A stretch of DNA of 64,000 nt from Flavobacteriales bacterium (GCA_018401695.1 JAGYKD010000001.1:1032016-1096015), one strand, 5' to 3'; shown: positions 43,896-53,103, numbered from the stretch's first letter. Notes: generated from the letters alone by a model not told the origin. Numbers and translations: made by a program.

Positions 43896-45233
43896 ATGAA
43901 ATTTTTATTAAGTCTGCTTTTAGCACTTATTTTCAACTCCTTGGGTTTAACGCAGGGGGTGCTAATTAGCGATAATCCGGGGCAGCCCAACCCGGATGCC
44001 ATGCTCGAAATTCGAAGCACCAATGGAGGGTTGCTTCTTCCCAGGTTGTCCCAAACTCAGCGCGATGCTATAGTGAATCCAACGGCAGGACTTACTATTT
44101 ATAATCTAAGTTCTTCTTGTGTCGATACGTATTTTCCCGGGGGATGGAGAGCGGTAAGGTGCAATTGCCAAAGTTATCCGAATCCTTCTTTTACCATAAG
44201 TCCATCTCCCGCAAGCATCAATAGTACGGTAAGCTTTGCGGCCACCTCCGGAGCGCAAAACTACCAATGGACTTTTCAAGGGGGAACTCCTGCTACCGGA
44301 TTGGGCCAAAATACAACGGCGAGTTTTGCTCTAGCCGGCACCTATCAGGTGAAGCTGGTAGTGACAGATGCCCAAGGGTGCAGCGATTCTAGTAACCAAT
44401 CGTTGGTTGTAAACGCTTGTCCACCTTCCGGTAGTCAAAGCTTTAGCTTTACGGGTGCTGCCCAAAGCTTTGTTGTGCCGGCTTGCATTACTTCGGTGCA
44501 AATAACCGCTCGTGGCGCTCAAGGCGCAAATGGGATTGGGCAAGATTTTGGTGTCGGAGGACCTGGAGGTACTGCAATTGGTGATTTGTCGGTAACTCCG
44601 GGAGAAACGCTTCATGTGTATGTGGGAGGTCAAATGGGATGGAATGGTGGTGGAAACGGCACCTCCAATGCGGGAAATGGCGGCGGTGCATCGGATGTGC
44701 GTCAAGGGGGACAAAACCTTAACGATAGAGTTATTGTGGCCGGTGGCGGCGGGGGCGGCGGCGGTGACACCTACAACAATGTAAATTCTTATGGTGGAGA
44801 TGGCGGACACGGAGGAGGCTTAGGAACTGCCGGTGGTGCAAATGCAGGATCTTGTTGTGGTGGTACACCGGGGAATGCCGCATGGAGTTTGGGTGGCGGA
44901 AGGCCCGGCCAAAGCCATAACTGTTGGACTACTCCCGGATTTTGCGGAGGTGGTGGAAGCGCCGGAGGAAATAACGGAGGAGGCCAAGCTGCTACCGGAG
45001 CCTCGAACCCTGGAACTGCCGGCTCTTTTGGTCAGGGAGGAAACGGAGGAGACCATAGTTCCTATGGCGATGGCGGTGGCGGCGGCGGCGGCTGGTATGG
45101 TGGTGCCGGAGGAAGCTCAGAAGGTAACGGCGGCGGCGGTGGCGGTGGCTCATCCTATATTGGAGGAGTCAGTAACGGGCAAGTTACCCCCGGAAATCGC
45201 CAAGGAAACGGAGAAATTATTATAAATTGGTAA
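43896..45233 (+). CDS. Exported PKD plus glycine-rich (ALK-like) domain protein, paralogue 2
   Basis: 445 aa. Signal peptide MKFLLSLLLALIFNSLGLTQ. N-terminal module GVLISDNPGQPNPDAMLEIR, LLLPRLSQTQRDAIVNP, GGWRAVRCNC. One PKD domain (YQWTFQGGTPATG ... AGTYQVKLVVTDAQGCSDSS). C-terminal module from SFVVPACITSVQITARGAQG, then Gly-rich (GGGGGGGGDTYNNVN, GGGGGWYGGAGGSSEGNGGG) to GNGEIIINW. One base before paralogue 3. Likely surface-exposed, role unknown; the N-terminal module recalls fibre-type proteins. Confidence 0.84.
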   Translation: MKFLLSLLLALIFNSLGLTQGVLISDNPGQPNPDAMLEIRSTNGGLLLPRLSQTQRDAIVNPTAGLTIYNLSSSCVDTYFPGGWRAVRCNCQSYPNPSFTISPSPASINSTVSFAATSGAQNYQWTFQGGTPATGLGQNTTASFALAGTYQVKLVVTDAQGCSDSSNQSLVVNACPPSGSQSFSFTGAAQSFVVPACITSVQITARGAQGANGIGQDFGVGGPGGTAIGDLSVTPGETLHVYVGGQMGWNGGGNGTSNAGNGGGASDVRQGGQNLNDRVIVAGGGGGGGGDTYNNVNSYGGDGGHGGGLGTAGGANAGSCCGGTPGNAAWSLGGGRPGQSHNCWTTPGFCGGGGSAGGNNGGGQAATGASNPGTAGSFGQGGNGGDHSSYGDGGGGGGGWYGGAGGSSEGNGGGGGGGSSYIGGVSNGQVTPGNRQGNGEIIINW

Positions 45234-45234
45234 T

Positions 45235-46521
45235 ATGCTAACTAACAAGGGTTTAAAAATTTTCCTTTTGCTGTTTTCAAGCCAGTGCTTTGCTCAAGGC
45301 GTATTAATCAGCGATACTCCAGGGCAACCCAGCTCCGATGCCGTATTGGAAGTTCGGAGTACCCAGGGAGGTCTTCTTTTACCACGGCTTACCACGGCTC
45401 AGCGAAACGCCATTGCGAATCCAACCCGCGGATTGCAGATTTACAATACCGACACGGAGTGCCAAGAAACGTATTTTCCCACCGGATGGAGAGCCGTGGC
45501 CTGCAATTGCAATTCTGCACCGGATCCTACCATTACCCCCGGAGTGAGCCAAGGCAACATCAACAGTTCGGTAAATTTTCAATCCGTTCCTGGAGCGGCT
45601 ACCTATGCTTGGACTTTTGCTTCGGGTACACCGGCATCTTCTTCATCTGCCAATCCTTCGGTTACTTGGACCCAAACGGGGACCTATCAAGTGAGCCTGG
45701 TGGTAACCGATGCCCAAGGCTGTAGTGACTCCTCCAGCTTGAGCTTTACGATAATCAATTGTCCCTCGGGAAGTCAAACCTTTAATTATACTGGAAGTAT
45801 CCAAAGTTGGACTGTGCCGGCATGTGTAAGCAGTGTTTCCATAGATTGCCGTGGTGCAGAGGGAGGCGATAATTTTGGTTTGGTTTCTCAAGATTTAGGG
45901 GGTCAAGGGGCACGCATGCAAGGAACCTTTAGTGTACAGGGGGGGCAAGTTTTGCAAATTATTGTTGGCCAAAAAGGCAATGATGCTACTAGCGGAAACA
46001 CGGCCAATGGCGGCGGTGGCGGCGGCGGGGGAAGCTTTGTATGGGTTCAGGGACAAACCGCTCAACCCTTAATTGCGGCAGGAGGAGGTGGCGGCTCATC
46101 CCTAACCAATAACGGAGTTCCACATTATTACGGCAAAGATGGAGTTACTTCCAACACAGGGGGAGGTTCACGCAGCCACGACCAGTTTAATGATGCCCCG
46201 GGCGGTTCAAACGGTCAAGACGGATTCGGTGGAAGTGCAGGTGGTAAGGGCTGGCTTTCTATTGTTCAGAATCCTGGGGGGAAAAGTGCCACCAGCTATG
46301 GCGGTAATGGTGGCTATGGTGGGGGTGGTGGCGGCGGTGCCAATTGTTGCGGAAACTCAGGCCATGCGGCAGGTGCCGGTGGAGGGTACTCCGGTGGAGG
46401 AGCAGGTGGCACTACCTATTATTACGGCGGCGGTGGCGGCGGCTCCTACAACGCGGGTACCAACCAAAGCAATACGGCAGGATTCCAAACAGGACACGGA
46501 CAAGTGATTATTTCTTGGTAG
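45235..46521 (+). CDS. Exported PKD plus glycine-rich (ALK-like) domain protein, paralogue 3
   Basis: 428 aa, separated from paralogue 2 by a single base, so co-translated. Signal peptide ends SQCFAQ. Same three modules: GVLISDTPGQPSSDAVLEVR, LLLPRLTTAQRNAIANP, TGWRAVACNCN; PKD (YAWTFASGTPASS, TQTGTYQVSLVVTDAQGCSD); glycine-rich module from SWTVPACVSSVSIDCRGAEG to GHGQVIISW. The final W and the TVPxCV motif are conserved in all three paralogues. Confidence 0.84.
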   Translation: MLTNKGLKIFLLLFSSQCFAQGVLISDTPGQPSSDAVLEVRSTQGGLLLPRLTTAQRNAIANPTRGLQIYNTDTECQETYFPTGWRAVACNCNSAPDPTITPGVSQGNINSSVNFQSVPGAATYAWTFASGTPASSSSANPSVTWTQTGTYQVSLVVTDAQGCSDSSSLSFTIINCPSGSQTFNYTGSIQSWTVPACVSSVSIDCRGAEGGDNFGLVSQDLGGQGARMQGTFSVQGGQVLQIIVGQKGNDATSGNTANGGGGGGGGSFVWVQGQTAQPLIAAGGGGGSSLTNNGVPHYYGKDGVTSNTGGGSRSHDQFNDAPGGSNGQDGFGGSAGGKGWLSIVQNPGGKSATSYGGNGGYGGGGGGGANCCGNSGHAAGAGGGYSGGGAGGTTYYYGGGGGGSYNAGTNQSNTAGFQTGHGQVIISW

Positions 46522-46576
46522 TTAGGGTGTTGCCTAAACTTAGGAGATTAGATTATCCAGAGAAAGGGCGTTTTCT

Positions 46577-48133
46577 TTATCGGTTGGAGCGGGGTTCTCT
46601 GTACTTTATGTAGCCCCCTGGGTTTGGTTGCACGGCATATGCAGCATACAGAGTTTCTTGGGGACCTTTTCCGTAAGCCCAATTTCGAAGGTAACGTATG
46701 TATATGGTTTGGTCGGCATAAACAATACCCCCGGCATCTACCTGATGTTGATTGAGTAAAACCGTGGTAATCAGTAAGCAGCCCTCCTCTTGGTGTATTT
46801 TGGGGTCTGCGCTAAGGCGCTTCAACAGTTCTTCCTCAGAAACGTCAGAAGGTTGCCTGTGAGGATCACGATGCCAAATGAAATTTTCCCTGCCCGGTGA
46901 CCAAACCGGCCGATTTAGCCTAACCGAAATCAAGGAGGCGTGTTGCTGAGGCCAGGCCATTATGGTTTGTTTTGCGCCGGACCTGTCTTGCAGCCATGCG
47001 CATAATTCCTTGGCCGGGCTATAGGTTGTGGTATTCGCCTGATAACTTAGCCAAATACCGGAAAATGCAAGAGGAGCTAAAAGCACAAAGCAAAGAACTC
47101 GACTTTTGTTTTCGAGCCATTGCCACCAAGCTTTTGTTTTGCCAAGCAAAGGCTGTGTAGAATCTTGCCAAAGCACTACACAAATCCAAAATACTGCTAA
47201 GGCAGAAGCGCGTTCCGGCAATTGACTGTAAGCAATATAAGGCGACAGGAAAAGAGAAAGTAGTAGCCCCCCCCCAATAGCCATAAGGGCAAACAACCTT
47301 CCCTTACACATAATAAGGGTTAAGGGAATAAGAAGAATTAAAGGCAAAAGGCAAAAGAGATTAAGGGTTGGTTTCATCCAAAAAATATGGAAACCTACCT
47401 TGGGCATGGCCAATGGATATAAGCCGTTTGCCACTTGTTTAAGCCCAAAGACAAAGTGGCCTTGATCCATGATTCTTAACTGCTCATGGTTATAATTTGG
47501 ACTTAATAGTATTACCGAAATACTAACCCATATAAAAGCCACTATGGAAAGGAATCCAAGGCCATAGGTAAAGGGTTTGGTTTTACCTGCACTTATTCCT
47601 ATAAAGTAGTCTGCCATGAGCAAGAGCAGTACCATTCCCGAGGCCAAAGCACCTATAAAGGAAAGGCCTGCAGCAAAAGCTAAAGCAAGCATACTCAAGC
47701 CCTGTGATTTACGCCAAAAATAAAAAGCAGCAGTCCAAGCCAATCCCAATAAGGGTAATGGACTTAGCCAAGCCCAGTATACCATTACCCCGGGACTGCA
47801 AAGAAGTAAGGTCTGCAGTAATAGCCCCGGTTTCTTGCCCTTAATTATAACCCACCCAAAAGCAAGGGCAAAAAAAGCTTGTACATAAAGGAGACCATGT
47901 ATGCTAAGTCCTAAGCTTTTTAGCAGAAAAAGGAGCAGCACCCAAAGAAAGCCGGCGCCTTCTTCCCCGGATTTTTTGATGAGGCCGCCCAGAGGAAGTC
48001 CTTCGGATAGGCCGGCCAATAAATTGGAGGAAAACATGCCGGGCTCAAAATGCACCACAGTTAAGCCTATGGCCAACAAGTAAAGCGTTCCAACCAAAAG
48101 CTTGGGCCACGGCATACGTTGCATAGGAGGCAT
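46577..48133 (-). CDS. Polytopic membrane protein of unknown function (GT-C-like layout)
   Basis: 518 aa. About ten to eleven hydrophobic segments lie between residues 10 and 365 (for example GFLWVLLLFLLKSLGL, LLLQTLLLCSPGVMVYWAWL, FALMAIGGGLLLSLFLSPYI); a soluble C-terminal domain of about 140 aa follows (ELCAWLQDRSGAKQTIMAWP). This arrangement resembles GT-C glycosyltransferases, but I see no convincing family motif, so no function is claimed. Alternative starts at 48124 and 48115. Confidence 0.75.
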   Translation of the reverse strand: MPPMQRMPWPKLLVGTLYLLAIGLTVVHFEPGMFSSNLLAGLSEGLPLGGLIKKSGEEGAGFLWVLLLFLLKSLGLSIHGLLYVQAFFALAFGWVIIKGKKPGLLLQTLLLCSPGVMVYWAWLSPLPLLGLAWTAAFYFWRKSQGLSMLALAFAAGLSFIGALASGMVLLLLMADYFIGISAGKTKPFTYGLGFLSIVAFIWVSISVILLSPNYNHEQLRIMDQGHFVFGLKQVANGLYPLAMPKVGFHIFWMKPTLNLFCLLPLILLIPLTLIMCKGRLFALMAIGGGLLLSLFLSPYIAYSQLPERASALAVFWICVVLWQDSTQPLLGKTKAWWQWLENKSRVLCFVLLAPLAFSGIWLSYQANTTTYSPAKELCAWLQDRSGAKQTIMAWPQQHASLISVRLNRPVWSPGRENFIWHRDPHRQPSDVSEEELLKRLSADPKIHQEEGCLLITTVLLNQHQVDAGGIVYADQTIYIRYLRNWAYGKGPQETLYAAYAVQPNPGGYIKYREPRSNR

Positions 48134-48251
48134 AAGCGAATATACAGGTTTTATTAAATGTCGACATTATATTATCCGCTTTCCACAGGTTATTTGAAAA
48201 AGAAAAATATCCTCCAATGTTTTGTATTTTGAATGGAATTTGTATATTGTA

Positions 48252-49058
48252 ATGATGGTGAAACAATTGGTTAAGGTAATCTTTGGATTAAGTCTGTTGG
48301 CTCCCGGTTGTGGGGAGGAAAAGGGCTGCACAGACCCTAACTCCATTACCTACAACCCTAATGCAGGAGAGGACGATGGAAGCTGCAGCTATCCTGACCA
48401 AAGCCGCATGTTTCCTGTGTTTTTCTTTTCGGCTTCCAATTGTGCCTCTTGCGGTACTTTCTCTTTTCCAATTTTTCAGTCGTATGCCAATCAGGCCGAT
48501 GGATACATTCCTGTATCCGTTTATGCTTTAAGTCAAGATAGCCTGTTTAGTGCAGCAGGGGTTAATTTGCAATCCGGGCTTAATGTACAGGCAATTCCCT
48601 CCTTTGCGGTAGCTAATTCCTCCGGCCTGAATACTGCTGCAGAGCTTTCAGACGCCATTCATATAGAGTCGGATAGAATAGCCAAAATTGGCATTCAAGG
48701 GGTTCGAAACCCGGATGAAGGAGAGCACCTTTCCTTTACCCTGCGTGGATATTTGCATGAGGAAGTTGAGGGGACACTCTTGGCTAATGTTTGGGTTGTT
48801 CAGGACCAAGTAGTCTCAACTCAAGAGGGAATCGGACCCAACCATACCCATCTGCATGTGTTGCGGGCTGCCGGTGGTGGTAATGCCTTTGGCTTCGAGG
48901 TTAGCCCCGACAATGGTTCTGAAGGTCAAAGTTTTAAACTGGACTTGTCCGTTGCAAAAGATTCGAAGTGGGGAACAGGAAGTCTTCGCTTTATTGCCGT
49001 TGTCTGGTCAAGCTCTAACGGAAAGTACCTTTTCGAGAATGCTCAAATCATTCGCTGA
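48252..49058 (+). CDS. Omp28-like exported protein
   Basis: 268 aa from the ATG at 48252; the upstream in-frame TTG is unlikely and an ATG follows directly at 48255. The N-terminus is a signal, possibly lipoprotein (LLAPGC). A Cys-rich motif GCTDPNSITYNPNAGEDDGS, then C, of the type widely found in marine Bacteroidota surface proteins follows. A thioredoxin-like NCASCG precedes a C-terminal beta region similar to Omp28 proteins. Ends one base before the convergent DivIC gene. Exact role unknown. Confidence 0.75.
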   Translation: MMVKQLVKVIFGLSLLAPGCGEEKGCTDPNSITYNPNAGEDDGSCSYPDQSRMFPVFFFSASNCASCGTFSFPIFQSYANQADGYIPVSVYALSQDSLFSAAGVNLQSGLNVQAIPSFAVANSSGLNTAAELSDAIHIESDRIAKIGIQGVRNPDEGEHLSFTLRGYLHEEVEGTLLANVWVVQDQVVSTQEGIGPNHTHLHVLRAAGGGNAFGFEVSPDNGSEGQSFKLDLSVAKDSKWGTGSLRFIAVVWSSSNGKYLFENAQIIR

Positions 49059-49370
49059 TTACTCCAAGGTACTTCTGTCAACCAAAACAAAAACCTCTTC
49101 GTCCGCGCGTTTCATTTGGTAGCTTTCGCGCGCAAATTTCTCCAATTGATTTTCGTTGCTGTTTAGTTCTTTAAGCTTGCGCTGTATTTCCTCAATTTTA
49201 TTCCTGTACCAAAGCTCATCCTTTTTCAAGGCCTCCTGTCTAGTTTTTAGGTTGTAGAGGCTAATTAAGTGGTTGCTGTCAAAAAACAACATGTACATAG
49301 CAAAGGCCAAACCGGTCCACGCATATCGGTTCCTTAGCCAAGGGTGCTTTATCCATGCCATTTTTTTCAC
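49059..49370 (-). CDS. DivIC/FtsB-family cell division protein
   Basis: 103 aa. Short cytoplasmic N-terminus, one membrane segment (AWTGLAFAMYMLFFDSNHLI), then a coiled coil (LKTRQEALKKDELWYRNKIE onward) and the conserved ESYQMKRADEEVFVL. Bitopic septum protein expected to act with FtsL and FtsQ at the division site. In many Bacteroidota it lies elsewhere in a small operon with eno; here it is alone. Confidence 0.85.
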   Translation of the reverse strand: MKKMAWIKHPWLRNRYAWTGLAFAMYMLFFDSNHLISLYNLKTRQEALKKDELWYRNKIEEIQRKLKELNSNENQLEKFARESYQMKRADEEVFVLVDRSTLE

Positions 49371-49482
49371 CCGGTAAAAATACGCCTAGCTTTTATTTTA
49401 AGGATAATGCTTGCATATTGTTGTTAACAGCCAGGGTTGGAAAATGCCTAATTATGGTGAATCATAAATGGTTATTGTTGAG

Positions 49483-49514
49483 CAAAAAAAGACCCAAACA
49501 AGTTGGGCCTTTTC
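49483..49514 (-). terminator. Intrinsic terminator after pruA
   Basis: On the minus strand GGCCCAA, loop CTTGT, TTGGGTC, then TTTTTTTG, 20 bp downstream of the pruA stop. The plus strand has only a short T-run, so it works mainly for pruA. Confidence 0.8.
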
Positions 49515-49533
49515 AAAGTTCAAATAACCAGCA

Positions 49534-51162
49534 TTATTCCTCCAAGAAGGGGTATCTGTAGTCGGTGGGTGCTACAAAGGTTTCTTTAATGGTTCTGGGA
49601 CTTACCCAGCGCAGCAAATTGATCATTGACCCGGCCTTGTCGTTGGTTCCGGAGGCTCTGGCTCCGCCAAAAGGTTGCTGACCTACTACCGCACCGGTGG
49701 GCTTGTCGTTGATATAGAAGTTCCCGGCGGCATCTCTTAAGCGCTCGGTTAAGTGATGAATCGTATGCCTGTCTTGGGCAAAAATTGCACCCGTTAAGGC
49801 ATAAGGTGATGTGGTATTTACCAAATCAAGTGTCGGTTCTACCTCTTGGTCGGGATATACATACACGGTAAGCACGGGACCAAAAATCTCCTCTTCCATG
49901 GTAATGCTCTGTGGGTCTTTGGTTAGGATAACCGTCGGCTCCACAAAATATCCTTTGGATTTGTCGTAACCGCCACCGGCAATAATTTCGTTGGAAGATA
50001 AGCTTCTTGCTTTCTCAATATATCCGGTAATGTTATCGAATGCTTTTTCGTCTATTACCGCATTAATGAAATTGCTAAAATCCTCGGTGCCTCCCATTTT
50101 AAAACTTGCTAAATCGCGCAGCAAACCGGCTTTGACTGTTGGCCAAAGGCTTTCGGGGATGTATGCACGAGAAGCGGCCGAACATTTTTGTCCTTGGAAT
50201 TCAAAAGCTCCGCGCGACAAACCAATAATTAAGGTATCGGCATTTGCCGAAGGGTGTGCAAAAACAAAGTCTTTTCCACCGGTTTCGCCTACGATGCGTG
50301 GATAGCTGCGGTATTTTTCGATATTGGCTCCAATGGTTTTCCAAATGTGTTGAAAGGTTCCTGTGGAGCCGGTGAAGTGGATGCCTGCAAAGTCCCGGTG
50401 GTTAAAAATAACATTTCCGGCCACAGGTCCGCTTACGTAAATTAAATTAATTACGCCATCGGGTAAGCCGGCCTCCATGAGGATTTCCATGATAACCCTC
50501 GCGGCATAAATTTGACTGTTGGCGGGCTTCCAAACGGCTACATTGCCCATCATGGCAGGAGCTGTGGGTAAATTACCGGCAATAGCGGTAAAATTAAAGG
50601 GAGTAAGTGCAAATACGAAGCCTTCCAATGGCCTTTGCTCGAGTCTATTCCATACCCCTTTGGAGCTGTTGGGCTGCTGGCTGTATATTTCCTCCATGTA
50701 GGAGACATTAAACCTCCAAAAATCAATAAGCTCGCAAGCGCTGTCTATTTCGGCTTGAAAGGCATTTTTGGACTGTCCTAACATGGTAGCAGCATTGAGT
50801 ACATCCCTGTAGGGACCGGCCAACAAATCTGCTGCTTTTAGGAATACCGACGCACGGTCTTCCCAAGGCAATTTGGACCATTTTTCCCGTGCTTCCAGTG
50901 CTGCATCAATGGCCTGTTGGACATGGCCGGCATCTCCTTCGTGGAAATGACCCAATACATGCTGGTGGTCGTGTGGACAGCTAAGTACTTTTTTGTTTCC
51001 GGTACGGATTTCCTTGCCCCCAATATACATGGGAACATCCACCTTTTGTTGCCGCATTTCTTCTAACTTGGCTTGCAACTTGGCGCGCTCCTCGCTTCCG
51101 GGTCCGTAACTAAGAATGGGTTCGTTGTATGCGGGATATACCCGACTAAATCCTAGAGACAT
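49534..51162 (-). CDS. pruA: L-glutamate gamma-semialdehyde dehydrogenase
   Basis: 542 aa, the stand-alone (not PutA-fused) type. Aldehyde dehydrogenase motifs: FALTPFNFTAIAGNLP (NAD binding), FTGSTGTFQHI, VGETGGKDF (general base Glu), FEFQGQKCSAASRAYIP (nucleophile Cys), EIFGPVLTVYVY, KPTGAVVGQQPFGGARASGT. Oxidises P5C/glutamate semialdehyde to glutamate in proline breakdown. Monocistronic, with its own promoter and terminator. Confidence 0.96.
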   Translation of the reverse strand: MSLGFSRVYPAYNEPILSYGPGSEERAKLQAKLEEMRQQKVDVPMYIGGKEIRTGNKKVLSCPHDHQHVLGHFHEGDAGHVQQAIDAALEAREKWSKLPWEDRASVFLKAADLLAGPYRDVLNAATMLGQSKNAFQAEIDSACELIDFWRFNVSYMEEIYSQQPNSSKGVWNRLEQRPLEGFVFALTPFNFTAIAGNLPTAPAMMGNVAVWKPANSQIYAARVIMEILMEAGLPDGVINLIYVSGPVAGNVIFNHRDFAGIHFTGSTGTFQHIWKTIGANIEKYRSYPRIVGETGGKDFVFAHPSANADTLIIGLSRGAFEFQGQKCSAASRAYIPESLWPTVKAGLLRDLASFKMGGTEDFSNFINAVIDEKAFDNITGYIEKARSLSSNEIIAGGGYDKSKGYFVEPTVILTKDPQSITMEEEIFGPVLTVYVYPDQEVEPTLDLVNTTSPYALTGAIFAQDRHTIHHLTERLRDAAGNFYINDKPTGAVVGQQPFGGARASGTNDKAGSMINLLRWVSPRTIKETFVAPTDYRYPFLEE

Positions 51163-51179
51163 AATCTAAGCGGTTTTTA

Positions 51180-51187
51180 CAAAGGTA
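51180..51187 (-). promoter_or_regulatory. Putative -7 promoter element of pruA
   Basis: Minus strand TACCTTTG, an exact TAnnTTTG match, about 18 bp upstream of the ATG. This gives a leader of about 11 nt. Confidence 0.45.
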
Positions 51188-51231
51188 CGGGCTTTGGCCG
51201 ACTTGGTGACCACCATGTGACTTTAGTTACT

Positions 51232-51606
51232 CTAGCGGGCTTTATCTTGTTGTTTGAGGCCCAAAACACCCCAAAGAAGCAAGGCCATACAAAGATAGTG
51301 GCCAAGGCTAAGCGGTAAATTGAGCCACCAAGCATCCACCAAAGTTATTTCTGCAAGTGCCAGTCCGGTCCAAACACCAAAGGCGGTAGAGGAGGGAATG
51401 TCTTTCATGGCTTTAAACAAAAACCAGGCATTTAAAACGCCAAAAACCCCATATCCTGTTAAGGCCACCAGGGCCCATCCATCTCCCACAAAATCTTCTA
51501 TGCGTCCTTGTTTTAGTGCGCCAAAATCCACCTCCCTCAAGGCTCGGATACACATGAACCATGCCGTTTCCATTACCGAAGCCAATATGAGGTAGACCCA
51601 TGCCAT
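51232..51606 (-). CDS. Small multidrug resistance (SMR) family protein, Glu-containing subunit
   Basis: 124 aa, four membrane helices. The proton- and substrate-binding Glu of SMR proteins is present at residue 13 in TM1 (ILASVMETAWFMCIRAL); STAFGVWTGLALAEITL matches the conserved TM3 Trp region. A cytoplasmic insertion of about 15 residues follows TM1. Next to a second SMR gene, as in paired SMR systems that work as heterodimers. The cargo is unknown. Confidence 0.87.
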   Translation of the reverse strand: MAWVYLILASVMETAWFMCIRALREVDFGALKQGRIEDFVGDGWALVALTGYGVFGVLNAWFLFKAMKDIPSSTAFGVWTGLALAEITLVDAWWLNLPLSLGHYLCMALLLWGVLGLKQQDKAR

Positions 51607-51609
51607 CTC

Positions 51610-52041
51610 CTACTCTACTTTGGGTTGATGGTTTTCCTGAGGGGTGTTTTTGGTCTCCTGATCGCCCTTGCTATTGCTTAAAAAGTTCAATCCAGCGGCC
51701 CCGACCAACACCAAGGCCAAATAAAAATACTGCTTTTGGTTGAATTTCTTGTTGAAAAATAACCGGTCGGTTCCTGCGGCAAATACCATGACAACTCCGG
51801 TCCACATGGCATATGCCACCGAAGAGGGCAATGCTTCCATAGAAAGGGTCAAAAAGGCAATATTGCCGATGCCCGTGCCTAGGTAAGCTAAGGGGGGCCA
51901 CAAGCCACGCCATCTTTCTTTGGTGGAGGTTCCAGAACGGAAGGCATGCTTTAAGGTGTCTTTGTTTAAGGCTTTAGTTGCCAAAAGCCAGCCGGTTTGA
52001 AACAAAGCGGCAACTACAATATAAAATGCCGATAAAGTCAC
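51610..52041 (-). CDS. SMR-family protein with Gln in place of the essential Glu
   Basis: 143 aa, four membrane helices plus a hydrophilic tail (SNSKGDQETKNTPQENHQPK). TM1 reads FYIVVAALFQTGWLLATKAL: the conserved Glu is Gln15. TM3 keeps the SSVAYAMWTGVVMV signature. It overlaps the upstream hydroxylase gene by four bases and ends three bases before the partner SMR gene, so all three are on one transcript. It cannot be a classical proton-coupled SMR alone; a heterodimer is likely. Confidence 0.85.
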   Translation of the reverse strand: MTLSAFYIVVAALFQTGWLLATKALNKDTLKHAFRSGTSTKERWRGLWPPLAYLGTGIGNIAFLTLSMEALPSSVAYAMWTGVVMVFAAGTDRLFFNKKFNQKQYFYLALVLVGAAGLNFLSNSKGDQETKNTPQENHQPKVE

Positions 52042-53072
52042 TGTGGACTAAGGTAGGTATTGTCTTTGGCAACTGCTGAAACCCGGTTTGCTTTAGTTCC
52101 GACTTTTCGGTCAAAGAGCTCGGGCTTAGGGCCAAAGGCTTCGTCGCTGCCCAAAGGGCCTCGAGGGAATAAAAAGCTACGCATCGCTTTAGGGAGCAAG
52201 CGACCTAAGCCATTCAATAACCGGTTGCGTAAATTTACTAGGGTATGGCCCAAAGAGGAGCTTTCAAACTGTTCCACATGAAATCGGTATACCGAGAAAA
52301 CGTGTTGCTCGAACCAACCTCTGGGAAATCGGTACCACACCCCAAAGCGTTGGGGCCGGTGATTTGGTAAATAAGCCGTCCCAAATACCCAGTCCCAAAT
52401 AGCCAGCTTGGTTCCAAAGTTTTTATGGTATACTTCCGGGTGATCGGCATGGTGCCATTGATGCAATTCCGGGCCATTGATTAGGTAGCCCAAAGTCCCC
52501 AACTTTACCCGAATATTGGCGTGAATGAATTGTCCCCAAAGCGCATCAATAAGAGCTTTAATGGGCACCACAATGGCTGCCGTTTTCACATCCAGAAGGA
52601 AAAAGATGGGCAAAAACTCAATGGTTTGATTGATGAGAATTTCCACCATGTGAGACCTGGATCCGGCCAACCAATCTACGTGTTCCACCGAATGGTGCGC
52701 CTCGTGGGTGCGCCAGAACCACTTATTGCTGTGTTGAAATCGGTGAAACCAATAAATATAAAAGTCATGGGTAACCACAAAAAACAACACAATGGCCCAA
52801 AGCGGCCAATGACTTATATATCCGCTTTCAGCTACGCCTGTAGCATGCTCCAGTGGAGCAATAATCCAGTCAAATATCAAAATCTTGAGCAAGAAACTTT
52901 GAATAAGCGTATACCAAACAAAATCAATCCACGCTCCTCGCCGAAACACACTAATCCCTTTGGTGTAAGGAAACAGGCGTTCTAGTACCACAAACAATAC
53001 GGCTGCACCCATAATAATTAAGGTACCAACCAGTTCCAGGCTCCACTCAATGGACTTTAAGCTCTCCACCAT
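52038..53072 (-). CDS. Sterol desaturase/fatty acid hydroxylase family protein
   Basis: 344 aa. Di-iron His clusters HDFYIYWFHRFQH and WRTHEAHHS, then HIKVAWDG-type C-terminal His run ELHQWHHADHPEVYHKN. Several N-terminal membrane segments (LVGTLIIMGAAVLFVVLERL). An integral membrane oxygenase expected to hydroxylate or desaturate a lipid chain; bacterial members often act on fatty acids, sphingoid bases or carotenoids. Followed by two SMR genes in an overlapping cluster. Confidence 0.87.
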   Translation of the reverse strand: MVESLKSIEWSLELVGTLIIMGAAVLFVVLERLFPYTKGISVFRRGAWIDFVWYTLIQSFLLKILIFDWIIAPLEHATGVAESGYISHWPLWAIVLFFVVTHDFYIYWFHRFQHSNKWFWRTHEAHHSVEHVDWLAGSRSHMVEILINQTIEFLPIFFLLDVKTAAIVVPIKALIDALWGQFIHANIRVKLGTLGYLINGPELHQWHHADHPEVYHKNFGTKLAIWDWVFGTAYLPNHRPQRFGVWYRFPRGWFEQHVFSVYRFHVEQFESSSLGHTLVNLRNRLLNGLGRLLPKAMRSFLFPRGPLGSDEAFGPKPELFDRKVGTKANRVSAVAKDNTYLSPQ

Positions 53073-53103
53073 GCCTAAGTAACGCCGGTATGGCTTTATA
53101 AGT

